This document shows, one piece after another, positions 17,611 to 26,083 of a DNA stretch of 64,000 bases. The notes under the pieces are model-generated. The model saw only the letters and a program-made list of their open reading frames with translations. It did no database searches and was not told the DNA's origin. Source of the stretch: Cellulomonas composti (GTDB lineage: Bacteria > Actinomycetota > Actinomycetes > Actinomycetales > Cellulomonadaceae); the NCBI RefSeq assembly GCF_007990245.1, contig NZ_BJWG01000003.1:62001-126000 (forward strand), written 5' to 3'. The translations under genes were made by a program, and so were the position numbers. The stretch's first letter is position 1. Each line of letters opens with the position of its first letter.

Positions 17611-18543
17611 TCACTCGTCGTCGTCGGCGTGCTGCGCAAGGAACCGCTCGAACTGCGCGCCGAGCTCGTCGGCGGTCGGCAGGTCGGCGGACTGCGCGAG
17701 CAACGTCGTGCGCCCCGTGGCGCGCGCGAACGCGTCGTACTGCTCCTCGAGCGCCCCGACGAGCGTGCGCACGTCGTCGGACTCCGCGACCTGCCGCTCG
17801 ATCTCGAGCGTCGCGTCGGTCGCGGCCGCGTCCAGCGCGCCGACGCGCAGGTCGAGGCCCGTCGCACGCTCGACGGCTCGCAGCCCCGCGATCGTCGCCT
17901 GCGGGTACTGCGACTGCGCGAGGTAGTGCGGCACGTGCACCGCGAAGCCCATCGCATCACGCCCCTGCTCCCCCAGACGAAGCTCGAGCAGCGCGCTCGC
18001 ACTCGCCGGGACCTGCACGCGGCCGAACCAGGCGGGCTGGTCGGCGACCAGCTCGGGGCGTGTGCCGTGCGCGGTGACCGACACGGGCCGCGTGTGCGGC
18101 AGGCCCATCGGGATGCCGTGCAGACCGACGGTCAGCCGCACGTCGAACCGCTCCACGAGACCGCGGACCGCCGCGACGTATCGCTCCCACTGCACGTCGG
18201 GCTCACTGCCGTGCAGCAGCAGGAACGGCTCGCCGCCGTCGTCGTGCACGAGGTCCACCGCGAGGTGCGGTTCGGCGTAGTCGACCCAGGTGGACGCGTC
18301 GAACGTCATGGTCGGACGACGCGAGCGGTAGTCGACGAGCTGGTCCGCGTCGAACGTGACCAGGCGACGCACCGGCATCGACTCGATGAGGTGATCGACC
18401 GCGAGCTGACCCGCCGAGCCCGCGTCCATGAATCCGCGGACGGCGTGCAGCAGGACCGGGCCGGCCCCGGCCTCCTCGGTCCGCGCGGTCACCTGCGCCG
18501 CGACCGTCGGGTCGACGTCGTAGAGGTCCTGGGGGTCGAGCAT
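17611..18543 (-). CDS. PAC2 family protein
   Basis: The 310-residue product carries a PAC2 (proteasome assembly chaperone-like) fold. The segments LLHAVRGFMDAGSAGQLAVDH near residue 32, LVTFDADQLVDYRSRRP near 60 and LVGLHGIPMGLPHTRP-type text near 140 are typical of the actinobacterial family. The C-terminus is acidic and helical. Many actinobacteria carry one or two such proteins; the biochemical role is not known. The ATG follows AAGGAG by about ten bases. It lies between the cold-shock gene and a two-component cluster and does not seem to be part of either operon. Confidence 0.83.
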   Translation of the reverse strand: MLDPQDLYDVDPTVAAQVTARTEEAGAGPVLLHAVRGFMDAGSAGQLAVDHLIESMPVRRLVTFDADQLVDYRSRRPTMTFDASTWVDYAEPHLAVDLVHDDGGEPFLLLHGSEPDVQWERYVAAVRGLVERFDVRLTVGLHGIPMGLPHTRPVSVTAHGTRPELVADQPAWFGRVQVPASASALLELRLGEQGRDAMGFAVHVPHYLAQSQYPQATIAGLRAVERATGLDLRVGALDAAATDATLEIERQVAESDDVRTLVGALEEQYDAFARATGRTTLLAQSADLPTADELGAQFERFLAQHADDDE

Positions 18544-18695
18544 GCGCGATGAGCTCCTTCGTCGTTCGGCAGCCGTCTCGCACCGTGCAACACCGAGCGG
18601 CCCGACGCTCTTCCCCGCCCCGGTCCCCGCCGCGGTCCCCCGCCTCAGTCCCCGCCCCCGCCTCGGTCCCGGTCCCCGTCGCCGACCGGGCAGCC

Positions 18696-19136
18696 CTAGT
18701 GGGACGGCAGCCGGACGACCTCGACGAAGAACTCGTCGATCTGGCGCACCACCCGGATGAACGCGTCGAAGTCGACCGGCTTGGTGACGTAGGCGTTGGC
18801 GTGCAGCGAATAGCTGCGCACGACGTCCTCCTCCGCCTCGGAGGTCGTCAGCACGACGACGGGGATGGTGCGCAGCAGCTCGTCGGCCTTGAGCTCCTGC
18901 AGCACCTCGCGACCGTCCATGCGCGGCAGGTTGAGGTCGAGCAGGATCAGGTCGGGCGTCGTCGCGTCCGCGTGCTCGCCCTCCTTGCGCAGGTAGGCCA
19001 GTGCGCTGACGCCGTCGGAGACGACCGTGAGGCGGTTGTGCACCTTGTTGTACTCGAACGCCTCCTGCGTCATGAGGACGTCGCCGGGGTCGTCCTCCAC
19101 GAGCAGGACGTCGATGGTCTTGCGGTCGTTCGGCAC
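18696..19136 (-). CDS. Stand-alone response regulator (REC only)
   Basis: A 146-residue receiver domain with no output domain. It has the acidic pair VEDDPGD, the phosphoacceptor Asp in [17 protein letters not shown] near residue 65, the Thr/Ser switch in [12 protein letters not shown] and the conserved Lys in YVTKPVDF. It resembles Rcp1-type regulators that pair with phytochrome-like or CHASE3 histidine kinases. It lies 37 bases downstream of the kinase gene on the same strand, so the kinase is the likely partner. Confidence 0.92.
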   Translation of the reverse strand: MPNDRKTIDVLLVEDDPGDVLMTQEAFEYNKVHNRLTVVSDGVSALAYLRKEGEHADATTPDLILLDLNLPRMDGREVLQELKADELLRTIPVVVLTTSEAEEDVVRSYSLHANAYVTKPVDFDAFIRVVRQIDEFFVEVVRLPSH

Positions 19137-19173
19137 CGTCGGTGCTCCTTCCCGAGGCTCACGCCACCGTTCG

Positions 19174-20742
19174 TCAGGATGGTAGGTCGGCGGGCAGCGT
19201 CCAGCAGAGGCACGTGCCGATGCCGTCGTCGGGCTGCTCGATCCAGATGCGGCCCCCGTGGAACTCGACGATCTTCTTGCACAGTGCGAGCCCGATGCCG
19301 GTGCCCTCGTAGACGTCCTTCGCGTGCAGCCGCTGGAAGATGACGAACACGCGCTCGGCGTAGCGCGCGTCGATCCCGATCCCGTTGTCCCGGCACGTGA
19401 AGGTCCACTCGTCGCCGGTCCGCCTCGCGGAGACGTGCACGACCGGGGCGCGATCGTCGGAGCGGAACTTCAGCGCGTTCCCGATCAGGTTGGCGAGCAG
19501 CTGCACGACGAGGGGCTCCTCGGCGCGCACGCGGGGCAGCACGTCGGCGGACACCACGGCACCCGACTCCGCGACGCGCTCCGAGAGCTGGTCGACCGCG
19601 GCGGCGAACGCACGGTCGAGGTCGACCGTCGTGACCTCGCCGCCGACGCGGCCGACCCGGGAGAATCCCAGCAAGTCCGCGATGAGCTGCTGCATCCGTC
19701 TGGCGCCGTCGACCGCGAAGTCGATGTACTGGTCCGCGCGCTCGTCGAGCTGACCGCCGTACCGCTTGCGCAGGAGCTGCGTGAAGCTCGCCACCTTGCG
19801 CAGCGGCTCCTGCAGGTCGTGCGACGCGACGTACGCGAACTGCTCGAGATCGCGGTTCGAGCGACGCAGCTCCTCGGCCTGCTCGAGCAGCGCCGAGTGC
19901 GCGCCCTCGACCTCGGCGCGCGCGGCCTCGACCGCCTGCACCTGCTCGACGAGCGTCGTGCGCATCAGCTCGATGTCGCGCCCCAGGTCGGCGATCTCGC
20001 TCGGTCCGACGGCCTCGACCGGGTGGGTGAGGTCCCCGGACGCGACCGCGCGCGAGTCGGCGCCTAGCCGACCGATCGGGTCGACGACCCAGCGCCGCAG
20101 CGCGACAGCCACCGACCCGGCCAAGACGATCACGACGAGACCGAGCAGTGCGACCAGCGCGGTCGCCTCCCGGGTGAGCACGGCGAGCTCGTCCGCCGTC
20201 GCGTCACGCACCTGCCCCAGCTCCGCGATGAAGGCCTCCACGTCTGCCCGCACGCCGTCGAAGAGCGCCTGGCCCTGCGCGATCTGATCCGGTGTCAACG
20301 ACCCCGTGCCCTGCTCCTGGACCTGCGCGACGAGCGGCGTCGCGTAGTCGTCGAACCACGCCTGCGCGGAGGCCGTCGCGGTCGCCGCGGTCGTCGTCAG
20401 GTCGGGCTCGTCGACGACGTCCGCCAGGTCGGCCGCGATGTCGTCGAACGGCACACCCGCCGCGAGCGCCGCCTCGTACGGGGCGAGGGTCTGCGGGTCG
20501 CCGGTGAGGGCGTAGCCGCGGACCGCGGTCTCGGCGTCGACGAGCGAGAGGTAGCCGACGTTGGCCGCCCGTGTGGCGTCGAACAGGTCCTGCGTGACGA
20601 GCTCCTGACGCTCGACGAGCCGCGAGAACACGATGCCGGCGACGAGCAGGACGACGCCGAGCGTCACGCCCACCGCGCCCAGCAGCAGGAACAGACGTCG
20701 CCGCAGCGATCCGGCCGGGCCCCAGCCGAGCCGCCCGCTCAC
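19174..20742 (-). CDS. CHASE3-domain sensor histidine kinase
   Basis: The 522-residue kinase has an N-terminal membrane helix (residues ~15-40), an extracytoplasmic CHASE3 domain ([11 protein letters not shown] to near residue 185, with [14 protein letters not shown]), a second helix, a HAMP linker, a short coiled coil and the kinase core. The phospho-His lies in [16 protein letters not shown] near residue 307. The ATPase has N box [12 protein letters not shown] and G boxes DNGIGID and [11 protein letters not shown]. It lies seven bases after the REC-SpoIIE gene and upstream of the REC gene. The signal sensed is unknown. Confidence 0.92.
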   Translation of the reverse strand: MSGRLGWGPAGSLRRRLFLLLGAVGVTLGVVLLVAGIVFSRLVERQELVTQDLFDATRAANVGYLSLVDAETAVRGYALTGDPQTLAPYEAALAAGVPFDDIAADLADVVDEPDLTTTAATATASAQAWFDDYATPLVAQVQEQGTGSLTPDQIAQGQALFDGVRADVEAFIAELGQVRDATADELAVLTREATALVALLGLVVIVLAGSVAVALRRWVVDPIGRLGADSRAVASGDLTHPVEAVGPSEIADLGRDIELMRTTLVEQVQAVEAARAEVEGAHSALLEQAEELRRSNRDLEQFAYVASHDLQEPLRKVASFTQLLRKRYGGQLDERADQYIDFAVDGARRMQQLIADLLGFSRVGRVGGEVTTVDLDRAFAAAVDQLSERVAESGAVVSADVLPRVRAEEPLVVQLLANLIGNALKFRSDDRAPVVHVSARRTGDEWTFTCRDNGIGIDARYAERVFVIFQRLHAKDVYEGTGIGLALCKKIVEFHGGRIWIEQPDDGIGTCLCWTLPADLPS

Positions 20743-20749
20743 GTCCGCC

Positions 20750-21958
20750 TCACCGACGGCTCCCGACGAGCACGAGCGCCGCGTCGTCGACGAGGTCGCC
20801 GCCGTGCAGGCGCCGCACGTCCTCGATCACCCGCTCGACGAGCCCGTCGGCGCCGCCCGCGTCCCACGCGGCGTCGACCACCGCGCGCAGCCCCGCCTTC
20901 TCGAGGCGGCCGCCCGCCTCGACCGTCGCCTCGAGCAGGCCGTCCGTGTACATCAGCAGGTGCCACCGCTCGGCCAGCTCGAGGCGCAGGGGGTGCCACC
21001 CTCCCGTGACGGGGATACCGAGCGCACGGCCGCGCAGGTGGGTCGGCGCGGTCACCGCGGGCGGTCCGACGACGAACGGCACGGGATGCCCCGCGAGATA
21101 CAGGTCGACGCTGCGCCGGTCCGGTGCGATCTCGAGCATCGCGGCGGTGGTGAAGATCTCCGACCGTGGCCGTTCGCTGACCAGGACCCGCTCGACGAGC
21201 TCGAACAGGTCCGCGGTCGCGACGCCGGCCAGCAGGAGCGTGCGCCACGCCGTGCGCAGCGTCGCCCCCAGCGCCGCCTCGTCGGGACCGTGTCCGCACA
21301 CGTCGCCCACCAGCGCGAGGACGGTGCCGTCGGGACGTTCCACCACGTCGTAGAAGTCGCCGCCGAGCACGCCGGCCCGACCCGCGCGGTACCCCACCTG
21401 GACCTCGAGCGCGTCGTCGCGCACCGCGGGCCGCGGCAGCAGGGCGCGCTCGAACCTGTTGGCCTCCTGCGCCTGCACGACCGAGCGGAACAGCGCGCGG
21501 TCGGTCTCCTCGAGCCGACGACGCTGCACGGCGTAGCGCACCGCACGCGCGAGCCGCGCGCCGTCGACGTCGTCCTTGACGAGGTAGTCCTGTGCGCCGG
21601 CCGCGACCGCCGCGAGCCCGTCCCCGCTCGCGAGCCCCGTCAGCACGACGACCGCGGGCGCGCCCGCCGCGAGCAGCAGCTCGAGGGCCGGCAGGCCCTG
21701 CGCATCGGGCAGGCCGAGGTCGAGCAGCACGCAGTCGACGTCGAGCTGTTCGACCGCCTCGTCGAGCGTGCGCGCGAACGTGAGCGTGACGTCGATGTCG
21801 GCGTCGTCGAGGTGCTCGGAGACCAGCAGGGCGTCGCCCGGGTCGTCCTCGACGACGAGCAGGCGGATCGGACCGTCGATGTCGGCACCGCTCGCGTCGC
21901 GCGCCGTCGTCCGCCGCTGCTGCGTTCCGGCGGCCTCCACGGTCAACGGGTCGGTCAC
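20750..21958 (-). CDS. REC-SpoIIE fusion: response-regulator-linked PP2C phosphatase
   Basis: The 402-residue protein joins an N-terminal receiver domain (LLVVEDDPGDALLVSEHL; phospho-Asp in CVLLDLGLPDAQGLPALEL near residue 78; Lys in DYLVKDD) to a C-terminal SpoIIE/PP2C Ser/Thr phosphatase. The phosphatase metal-binding motifs are VLGGDFYDVV, LVGDVCGHGPDEAAL and DDAALVLV. Such proteins usually act on anti-sigma-factor antagonists. No anti-sigma or antagonist gene lies in this window, so the target must be elsewhere. It is the first gene of a three-gene signalling operon. Confidence 0.92.
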   Translation of the reverse strand: MTDPLTVEAAGTQQRRTTARDASGADIDGPIRLLVVEDDPGDALLVSEHLDDADIDVTLTFARTLDEAVEQLDVDCVLLDLGLPDAQGLPALELLLAAGAPAVVVLTGLASGDGLAAVAAGAQDYLVKDDVDGARLARAVRYAVQRRRLEETDRALFRSVVQAQEANRFERALLPRPAVRDDALEVQVGYRAGRAGVLGGDFYDVVERPDGTVLALVGDVCGHGPDEAALGATLRTAWRTLLLAGVATADLFELVERVLVSERPRSEIFTTAAMLEIAPDRRSVDLYLAGHPVPFVVGPPAVTAPTHLRGRALGIPVTGGWHPLRLELAERWHLLMYTDGLLEATVEAGGRLEKAGLRAVVDAAWDAGGADGLVERVIEDVRRLHGGDLVDDAALVLVGSRR

Positions 21959-22061
21959 CGGGACTCCTGTCTGCTCCGCCCCTGCCGGACTACGCGCAGA
22001 CTACGACGTCAGCGGCCTGCGCACGCGCCGGACGGCGGCGACGACGACCGCAGCCGACGGG

Positions 22062-22067
22062 TAGAGT
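22062..22067 (+). promoter_or_regulatory. -10 element of the HelD-like gene
   Basis: TAGAGT fits the TAnnnT pattern. A transcript starting near 22074 would have a leader of about 53 bases ending in GGAGAGG before the GTG at 22127, so this one is not leaderless. Confidence 0.45.
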
Positions 22068-22126
22068 GGACGGCCGCCGTGCCGGGCCGTCCCGGCAGGT
22101 TCACCGACGGACGGGAGAGGCGCGGC

Positions 22127-24349
22127 GTGGCAGGCATCGACTCCGAGCTCGCGGCCGAGCAGGCGGCCGTCGACGTCGCCTACGGCCGCCTCGACGAGCT
22201 GCGCGCGAGCACGCGCGCCCGCCTCGCGGAGGTCCGTCGCTCACGCTCCGGCGGCACGCCGCAGAACCGCAGCGAGCGCGACGCGTTCGCGACGCTGTAC
22301 GAGGACCGTGCGGCCCGGCTCGAGCAGGTCGAGGAGCGTCTCGTGTTCGGCCGCCTCGACCTCGACGACGACGGTCGGCGCTACATCGGCCGGATCGGGC
22401 TCACGGACGACGGCCAGACTCCCCTGCTGACCGACTGGCGGGCGCCCGCCGCGCAGGCGTTCTACCGCGCGACGGCGGCCCACCCGGACGGCGTGCGCCG
22501 GCGCCGGCACATCGTGCTGCGCGGCCGTGCCGTGACCGGACTCGAGGACGAGGTGCTCGACCTGGACCTCCTCGAGGGCGACCCCGACGAGCTGAGCGGC
22601 CTGTCCGGCGAGGGCGCGCTGCTCGCCGGTCTGCGCGCGGGCCGCACCGGGCGGATGGGTGACATCGTCGCGACGATCCAGGCGGAGCAGGATGCGATCA
22701 TCCGCTCCGGGCTCGAGGGCGCGCTCGTCGTGCAGGGTGGTCCCGGCACGGGCAAGACCGCGGTCGCGCTGCACCGCGCGGCCTACCTGCTGTACGCGCA
22801 CCGCCGCCTCCTGGAGCGTTCGGGCGTCCTGCTCGTCGGACCCAGCTCCACGTTCCTGCGCTACATCGACCAGGTCCTGCCGTCGCTCGGCGAGACGGGG
22901 GTCGTGACGACGACGGTCGCCGACCTCGTGCCGGGTGTGGTGGCCGACGGGACCGAGCCCGACGCCGTCGCCGAGATCAAGGGGCGCGGGGTGATGGCCG
23001 CCGTCATCGGACGCGCCGTGCGCGACAGGCAGCGCATCCCGGCCGAGCCGGTCGAGCTGCGCGTCGACGGTCGTCGGATCGTGATCCGGCCCGACGACGT
23101 CGCCCAGGCGATCGCGCGCGCCCGCCGCCTGCACCGTCCGCACAACCAGGCGCGCGTGACGTTCGTGCGCGACATGCTCTCGAGGCTCGCCGGGCAGTAC
23201 GTCGCGCAGCTCGGGTTCGACGTGCCGTCCGACGAGCGCAGCGAGATCGTCGAGGAGCTGCGCACCACGCGCGAGGTCCGGATCGCGCTCAACCTCGCGT
23301 GGATGCCGCTCACGCCGCAGGGCCTGCTGCGCGACCTGTACGCCAAGCCGTACCGCCTCGCGTCGGCCGCACCGCAGCTCTCCGAGCGGGACCGCGCGCT
23401 GCTGGTGCGCGCGCCGGACGCGCCGTTCACGCCCGCAGACGTGCCGCTGCTCGACGAGGCCGCCGAGCTGCTCGGCGAGGACGACCAGGCCGCCCGCGCG
23501 CAGGAGCGCGTCGCCGCCAAGGCGCGCGAGCGCGAGGTCGCCTACGCACGCCAGGTGCTCGCGTCGACCGGCGGCGACGCGCTGGTCTCGGCCGAGCTGC
23601 TCGCAGACCGGTTCGCCGCGGGTGGATCCTCGCTCACCGCGGCCGAACGGGCCGCCGCCGACCGGACCTGGACCTACGGGCACGTCGTCGTCGACGAGGC
23701 CCAGGAGCTGTCCGCGATGGCCTGGCGTGCGCTGCTGCGCCGCGTCCCGACGAGGTCGCTCACGATCGTCGGTGACGTCGCGCAGACCTCGACGCGGGCC
23801 GGGGCGCGCTCGTGGGCCGGGATGCTCGACCCGGTGCTGCGAGGGTCGTGGCGGCTCGCCGAGCTCACGGTGAACTACCGCACGCCGCGCGCGGTCGCGG
23901 ACGTCGCGGGCCGGGTCGCGGCCGCGGCCGGGCTGCCGACCTCGCCGCTCGTCTCGGCGCGTGAGGTGCCCGACGCGCTCGTCGTCGAACGGGTCGAGGC
24001 GCAGCGTGTCGCGGCGCGCGCGATCGAGGTCGCGCGCGAGGCGGTCGTCCGGGTGCGCGACGAGGAGGGCGCGGGCCGCGTCGCGGTCGTGGCCGACGAC
24101 GACGCGCTCGAAGCCCTGCGCCAGGCGGCTGCCGACGCGGACGTCACGTTCGGGCGCGGGCTCGACGACCCGCTCGTCCTGCTCGGCGCGCGGGCCACGA
24201 AGGGGCTCGAGTTCGACGTCGTCGTGCTCGTCGAACCCGCGCAGGTGCTGGCCAGGGCGGCGGGCGACCTGTACGTCGCGGCGACGCGGCCCACGCGCGC
24301 CCTGCACGTCGTGCATGCCCGCGACCTGCCCCCGGGGTTCGAGGCCTGA
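22127..24349 (+). CDS. HelD-like ATPase (RNA polymerase recycling factor family)
   Basis: The 740-residue UvrD/Rep-like superfamily 1 ATPase has an N-terminal coiled-coil arm (residues ~1-100, starting AGIDSELAAEQAAVDVAYGR), Walker A VVQGGPGTGKTAVALHRAAY near residue 204, Walker B HVVVDEAQELSAMAWR near 523, motif III-like LTIVGDVAQTSTRAGARSW, and VNYRTPR and TKGLEFDVVVLVEP toward the C-terminus. HelD proteins bind RNA polymerase and release it from DNA; some actinobacterial members relate to rifampicin tolerance. The GTG at 22127 follows GGAGAGG. Which HelD subclass it belongs to needs a phylogeny. Confidence 0.85.
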   Translation: MAGIDSELAAEQAAVDVAYGRLDELRASTRARLAEVRRSRSGGTPQNRSERDAFATLYEDRAARLEQVEERLVFGRLDLDDDGRRYIGRIGLTDDGQTPLLTDWRAPAAQAFYRATAAHPDGVRRRRHIVLRGRAVTGLEDEVLDLDLLEGDPDELSGLSGEGALLAGLRAGRTGRMGDIVATIQAEQDAIIRSGLEGALVVQGGPGTGKTAVALHRAAYLLYAHRRLLERSGVLLVGPSSTFLRYIDQVLPSLGETGVVTTTVADLVPGVVADGTEPDAVAEIKGRGVMAAVIGRAVRDRQRIPAEPVELRVDGRRIVIRPDDVAQAIARARRLHRPHNQARVTFVRDMLSRLAGQYVAQLGFDVPSDERSEIVEELRTTREVRIALNLAWMPLTPQGLLRDLYAKPYRLASAAPQLSERDRALLVRAPDAPFTPADVPLLDEAAELLGEDDQAARAQERVAAKAREREVAYARQVLASTGGDALVSAELLADRFAAGGSSLTAAERAAADRTWTYGHVVVDEAQELSAMAWRALLRRVPTRSLTIVGDVAQTSTRAGARSWAGMLDPVLRGSWRLAELTVNYRTPRAVADVAGRVAAAAGLPTSPLVSAREVPDALVVERVEAQRVAARAIEVAREAVVRVRDEEGAGRVAVVADDDALEALRQAAADADVTFGRGLDDPLVLLGARATKGLEFDVVVLVEPAQVLARAAGDLYVAATRPTRALHVVHARDLPPGFEA

Positions 24350-24421
24350 TCCGTCCTCGGTACCCGGCCGCGGGAGCTGTCCGCAGGACGGACGTCCGTG
24401 GTCCCGGGACTCGGACAGGCG

Positions 24422-24427
24422 CACCAT
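24422..24427 (+). promoter_or_regulatory. Putative -10 element, leaderless serA
   Basis: CACCAT is followed by exactly six bases and the GTG at 24434. The first base deviates from TAnnnT, as at 57551, but the spacing is the same as at several other genes here. Confidence 0.35.
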
Positions 24428-24433
24428 GTGCCC

Positions 24434-25633
24434 GTGCCCAAGGCCCTGCTGCTCGAGAACCTCCATCCCCAGGCCCGCGCGATCCTCGAGACCGCCGGGT
24501 TCGACGTGACGACCCGTACCGGTGCACTCGACGAGCCCGAGCTCGTCGAGGCGCTCGAGGGCGTCCACCTGCTCGGTATCCGGTCCAAGACCCACGTCAC
24601 GGCCCAGGTGCTCGCCGCCGCGCCCGACCTGGTGACCGTCGGCGCGTTCTGCATCGGCACCAACCAGATCGACCTGCGCGCCGCGGCCTCGCACGGCATC
24701 GCGACGTTCAACGCGCCGTTCTCGAACACCCGCTCGGTGGTCGAGATCGCGATCGCCGACATCATCGCGCTCACGCGTCGCCTCACCGTCTTCGACAAGG
24801 AGATGCACCAGGGCACGTGGAACAAGTCCGCGACCGGCGCGCACGAGGTGCGCGGTCGCACGCTCGGCATCATCGGCTACGGCAACATCGGCACCCAGCT
24901 CTCGGTGCTCGCCGAGAACCTCGGCATGTCCGTGATCTTCTACGACGCCGCGGAGAAGCTCGCGCTCGGAAACGCGCGGCGCGCCGCCTCGCTCGACGAG
25001 CTGCTGGCCGGCTCCGACATCGTCACGCTGCACGTCGACGGCCGCCCCGGCAACGCCGGCTTCTTCGGCGCGGCGCAGATCGCCCGCATGCGGCCCGGCG
25101 CCCTGCTGCTCAACCTGTCCCGCGGGTTCGTCGTCGACCCCGCGGCGGTGCGGGACGCGATCGTCTCCGGCCACCTGTCCGGTGCCGCGATCGACGTCTT
25201 CCCGACCGAGCCCAAGCGCAAGGGCGACCCGTTCGTCTCCGAGCTGCAGGGCCTGCCCAACGTCATCCTCACGCCGCACACCGGCGGGTCGACCGAGGAG
25301 GCGCAGGAGGCCATCGGGCAGTTCGTCGCCAACAAGCTCCGCGACTACCTCGCGACCGGCTCGACGACGCTGTCGGTGAACCTGCCGAACGTCGCCCTCG
25401 ACCAGCCGCCCGGCGTGCACCGGCTCGCCTACCTGCACCACAACGTCCCCGGGGTCCTCGCGGCCGTGAACGCGATGCTCGCCGAGCACGGCGTCAACAT
25501 CGAGGGTCAGCTCCTCGCGACGCGTGGCGAGATCGGCTACGTGGTCACGGACGCCGGCTCCCCCGTCAACGACGAGCTGGTCACCGCTCTGCGCGCCCAG
25601 CCCGAGGCGATCCGGCTGCGCCTGCTGTCCTGA
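24434..25633 (+). CDS. serA: D-3-phosphoglycerate dehydrogenase
   Basis: Oxidises 3-phosphoglycerate in the first step of serine synthesis. The 399-residue protein is of the short E. coli type: substrate domain, NAD-binding Rossmann core with GIIGYGNIGTQLSVLAENLG, then a C-terminal ACT domain (HHNVPGVLAAVNAMLAEHGV) that in the family binds serine for feedback control. CIGTNQIDL, NAPFSNTRSV, AAIDVFPTEP and the catalytic TPHTGGSTEEAQ are conserved. I preferred the GTG at 24434 because a -10-like element lies six bases upstream; 24428 is an alternative. It stands alone on the plus strand. Confidence 0.95.
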   Translation: MPKALLLENLHPQARAILETAGFDVTTRTGALDEPELVEALEGVHLLGIRSKTHVTAQVLAAAPDLVTVGAFCIGTNQIDLRAAASHGIATFNAPFSNTRSVVEIAIADIIALTRRLTVFDKEMHQGTWNKSATGAHEVRGRTLGIIGYGNIGTQLSVLAENLGMSVIFYDAAEKLALGNARRAASLDELLAGSDIVTLHVDGRPGNAGFFGAAQIARMRPGALLLNLSRGFVVDPAAVRDAIVSGHLSGAAIDVFPTEPKRKGDPFVSELQGLPNVILTPHTGGSTEEAQEAIGQFVANKLRDYLATGSTTLSVNLPNVALDQPPGVHRLAYLHHNVPGVLAAVNAMLAEHGVNIEGQLLATRGEIGYVVTDAGSPVNDELVTALRAQPEAIRLRLLS

Positions 25634-25822
25634 CCGACCCGGCCCGATCTGGTAGGCGGCTACCGTTCGACCGATACCCGGTCACGCTCGACCTGACGAT
25701 CCCGGCGGAACCCGCGCCCACGCCCGTCCCGCACACCGTGACCATCACGTTCCTGCAGGGCGCGGGGCTCGCGAACGTGACCCGTCCGCTCCGGCGCGGT
25801 CAGGAGGTCAGAGACGGTCGGG

Positions 25823-26011
25823 TCAGGAGGAGCCGGACTTGCGCTGGAACCGGCGCTGCGACGGTCCGGCGGTCTCCGAACCGTGCACCTGGCCGGTGTT
25901 GGACTTCGAGTCGGCCGTGCGATGCCCCGCGGACTTCTTGCGCTCGAGCGCCTCGCGGAACTTCGCCTTCGCGTCCTCGTCGACCGTGGGCTTGCTCTCG
26001 TCCTGCGCCAT
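25823..26011 (-). CDS. DUF5302 small protein
   Basis: A 62-residue, highly charged, probably disordered protein starting MAQDESKPTVDEDAKAKFRE and ending with a basic, Ser/Gly-rich tail (RRFQRKSGSS). The charged EALERKKSAGHR segment is typical of the actinobacterial DUF5302 group, whose function is unknown. The ATG at 26011 follows GAGGAGG by six bases, which excludes the longer frame from 26044. It is preceded by the S9 peptidase gene on the same strand. The 189-bp stretch between it and serA shows no gene. Confidence 0.8.
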   Translation of the reverse strand: MAQDESKPTVDEDAKAKFREALERKKSAGHRTADSKSNTGQVHGSETAGPSQRRFQRKSGSS

Positions 26012-26083
26012 CGCCAGGTCCTCCTCGTCGTTGCGTACCCCCACCCTGTCCGACGAGCGCGCCCGGCGCCAACCCGATACCGG

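Noticed and set aside
20633-22126. Nearly 500 extra N-terminal codons on the HelD-like gene, overlapping the signalling genes on the other strand
   Set aside because: The region is fully occupied by conserved kinase and phosphatase genes. A Shine-Dalgarno-preceded GTG at 22127 gives a protein of the family length.
25634-25822. Plus-strand frame between serA and the DUF5302 gene (TLDLTIPAEPAPTPVPHTV)
   Set aside because: It has no start codon with a ribosome-binding site and runs out of frame into antisense of DUF5302. Only a GGTAGNCGNCTACC-like palindrome near 25662 was noted, without clear meaning.
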